This document shows, piece after piece, positions 63,674 to 64,000 of a DNA stretch of 64,000 nucleotides (its first letter is position 1; every line of letters starts with the position of its first letter). The stretch comes from Microbacterium sp. GCS4. Its GTDB lineage: Bacteria > Actinomycetota > Actinomycetes > Actinomycetales > Microbacteriaceae. The position numbers and the translations under genes were made by a program. Location: positions 186,001 through 250,000 of the forward strand of contig NZ_LGYE01000001.1 of assembly GCF_001262495.1 (NCBI RefSeq), given 5' to 3'. The notes under the pieces are model-generated. The model was given only the letters and a program-made list of their open reading frames with translations. It did no database searches and had not been told where the DNA came from.

Positions 63674-64000
63674 ATGCCCATGGAAATCCTCCTCTTCGGC
63701 CTCCTCGCCGTCCTCGTCGTCTTCATGTTCGTCAACGGCCGCCGCCGTCAGAAGCAGATGAAGGCCGAGCAGGAGGAGAAGGCGACCAAGACGGTCCCCG
63801 GCGTGAAGGTCCTGCTGCAGGGCGGCATCTACGGCACGATCGTGGCGTACGACCACGACGACCTCGACTCGCCGGCCCTCGTCGAGATCGCGCCGGGCAC
63901 CGTCATCGAGGTCCACAGCCAGGCCATCCTCCGGATCGTCGAGCCCAAGGACCTGACCGACGGCGTCGAGGGCGTCGGCGAAGAGGCCCCCGTCATCGTG
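63674..64000 (+). CDS. yajC: preprotein translocase subunit YajC, 5' part (3' end outside window)
   Basis: The first 109 residues. There is an N-terminal transmembrane helix (ILLFGLLAVLVVFMFV) followed by RRRQKQMKAEQEEKATK and a small beta domain (VPGVKVLLQGGIYGTIVAY, ALVEIAPGTVIEVHSQAILRIVEP). YajC joins SecDF at the membrane, and secD would be expected next. ATG 63680 is an alternative start. TATAAT overlapping the ruvB stop (63595-63600) may be part of its promoter. Confidence 0.9.
   Translation, partial: MPMEILLFGLLAVLVVFMFVNGRRRQKQMKAEQEEKATKTVPGVKVLLQGGIYGTIVAYDHDDLDSPALVEIAPGTVIEVHSQAILRIVEPKDLTDGVEGVGEEAPVIV

Overview
The window is chromosomal DNA from a high-GC actinobacterium. Protein families (SepH, DUF4193, DUF3093, DUF3710, DUF3159, DUF3000, DUF7882-like, SPW-repeat), strong G/C bias at third codon positions, GTG starts and gene order point to the Microbacteriaceae, probably Microbacterium or a close relative. 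This is inferred from family recognition, not from a search. No phage, insertion sequence, CRISPR array or replication origin was seen.

Layout. 1-10050: the two topoisomerase IV subunits (parE, cut by the left edge, and parC) are separated by about 6.7 kb. That stretch holds a GT4 glycosyltransferase, a tightly coupled four-gene cassette (SDR, metallo-beta-lactamase fold, PaaK/F390-type adenylating enzyme, KAS III-like synthase), an arginase-fold protein with an altered metal site, and a small P-loop kinase. 10104-20222: core actinobacterial genes (alkaline phosphatase family, sepH, DUF4193, DUF3093, dut, DUF3710, DUF3159, acnA, dxs). 20333-28783: a TetR/membrane-protein pair, an SPFH protein, and a glycerolipid locus in which TetR and GlpD face an alkyl-DHAP-synthase-like flavoprotein, a DAG kinase and a GMC oxidoreductase. 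28831-32202: fatty-acid beta-oxidation. 32276-39103: RNase D, DUF3000, a hydrolase, SufE with a sulfurtransferase, ZapE, and an Amt transporter. 39124-41142: small genes (a PemK-like toxin fold, SPW protein, frame-broken GIY-YIG protein, a hypothetical). 41159-46900: an iron-siderophore uptake operon with an AraC regulator and DtxR/IdeR-like boxes. 47010-47532: four tRNA genes. 47661-50914: a small accessory patch ending in a broken secreted DUF11 protein. 50943-53140: photolyase, DoxX and YnfA. 53199-64000: thrS-HIT, the pyridoxal-phosphate group (pdxY, pdxR, pdxS, pdxT), DUF402, yebC, ruvCAB and the start of yajC, an order broadly like that in other actinobacteria.

How the genes work together. 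Many neighbours overlap by 1-11 bases, so most clusters are translationally coupled operons. Regulatory DNA is visible at several points: a near-perfect AT-rich palindrome and folded leader before acnA, iron boxes at the siderophore genes, a GlnR-like box before amt, a TetR operator in the lipid locus, and a palindrome between pdxR and pdxS. At least nine genes have a TANNNT -10 box only 6-7 bases before the start codon, the signature of leaderless transcripts.

The most interesting items are the four-gene cassette between parE and parC, the acnA control region, an 18-bp perfect hairpin that sits both downstream of amt and inside the PemK-like gene, the glycerolipid locus, and two genes broken by single-base frameshifts.
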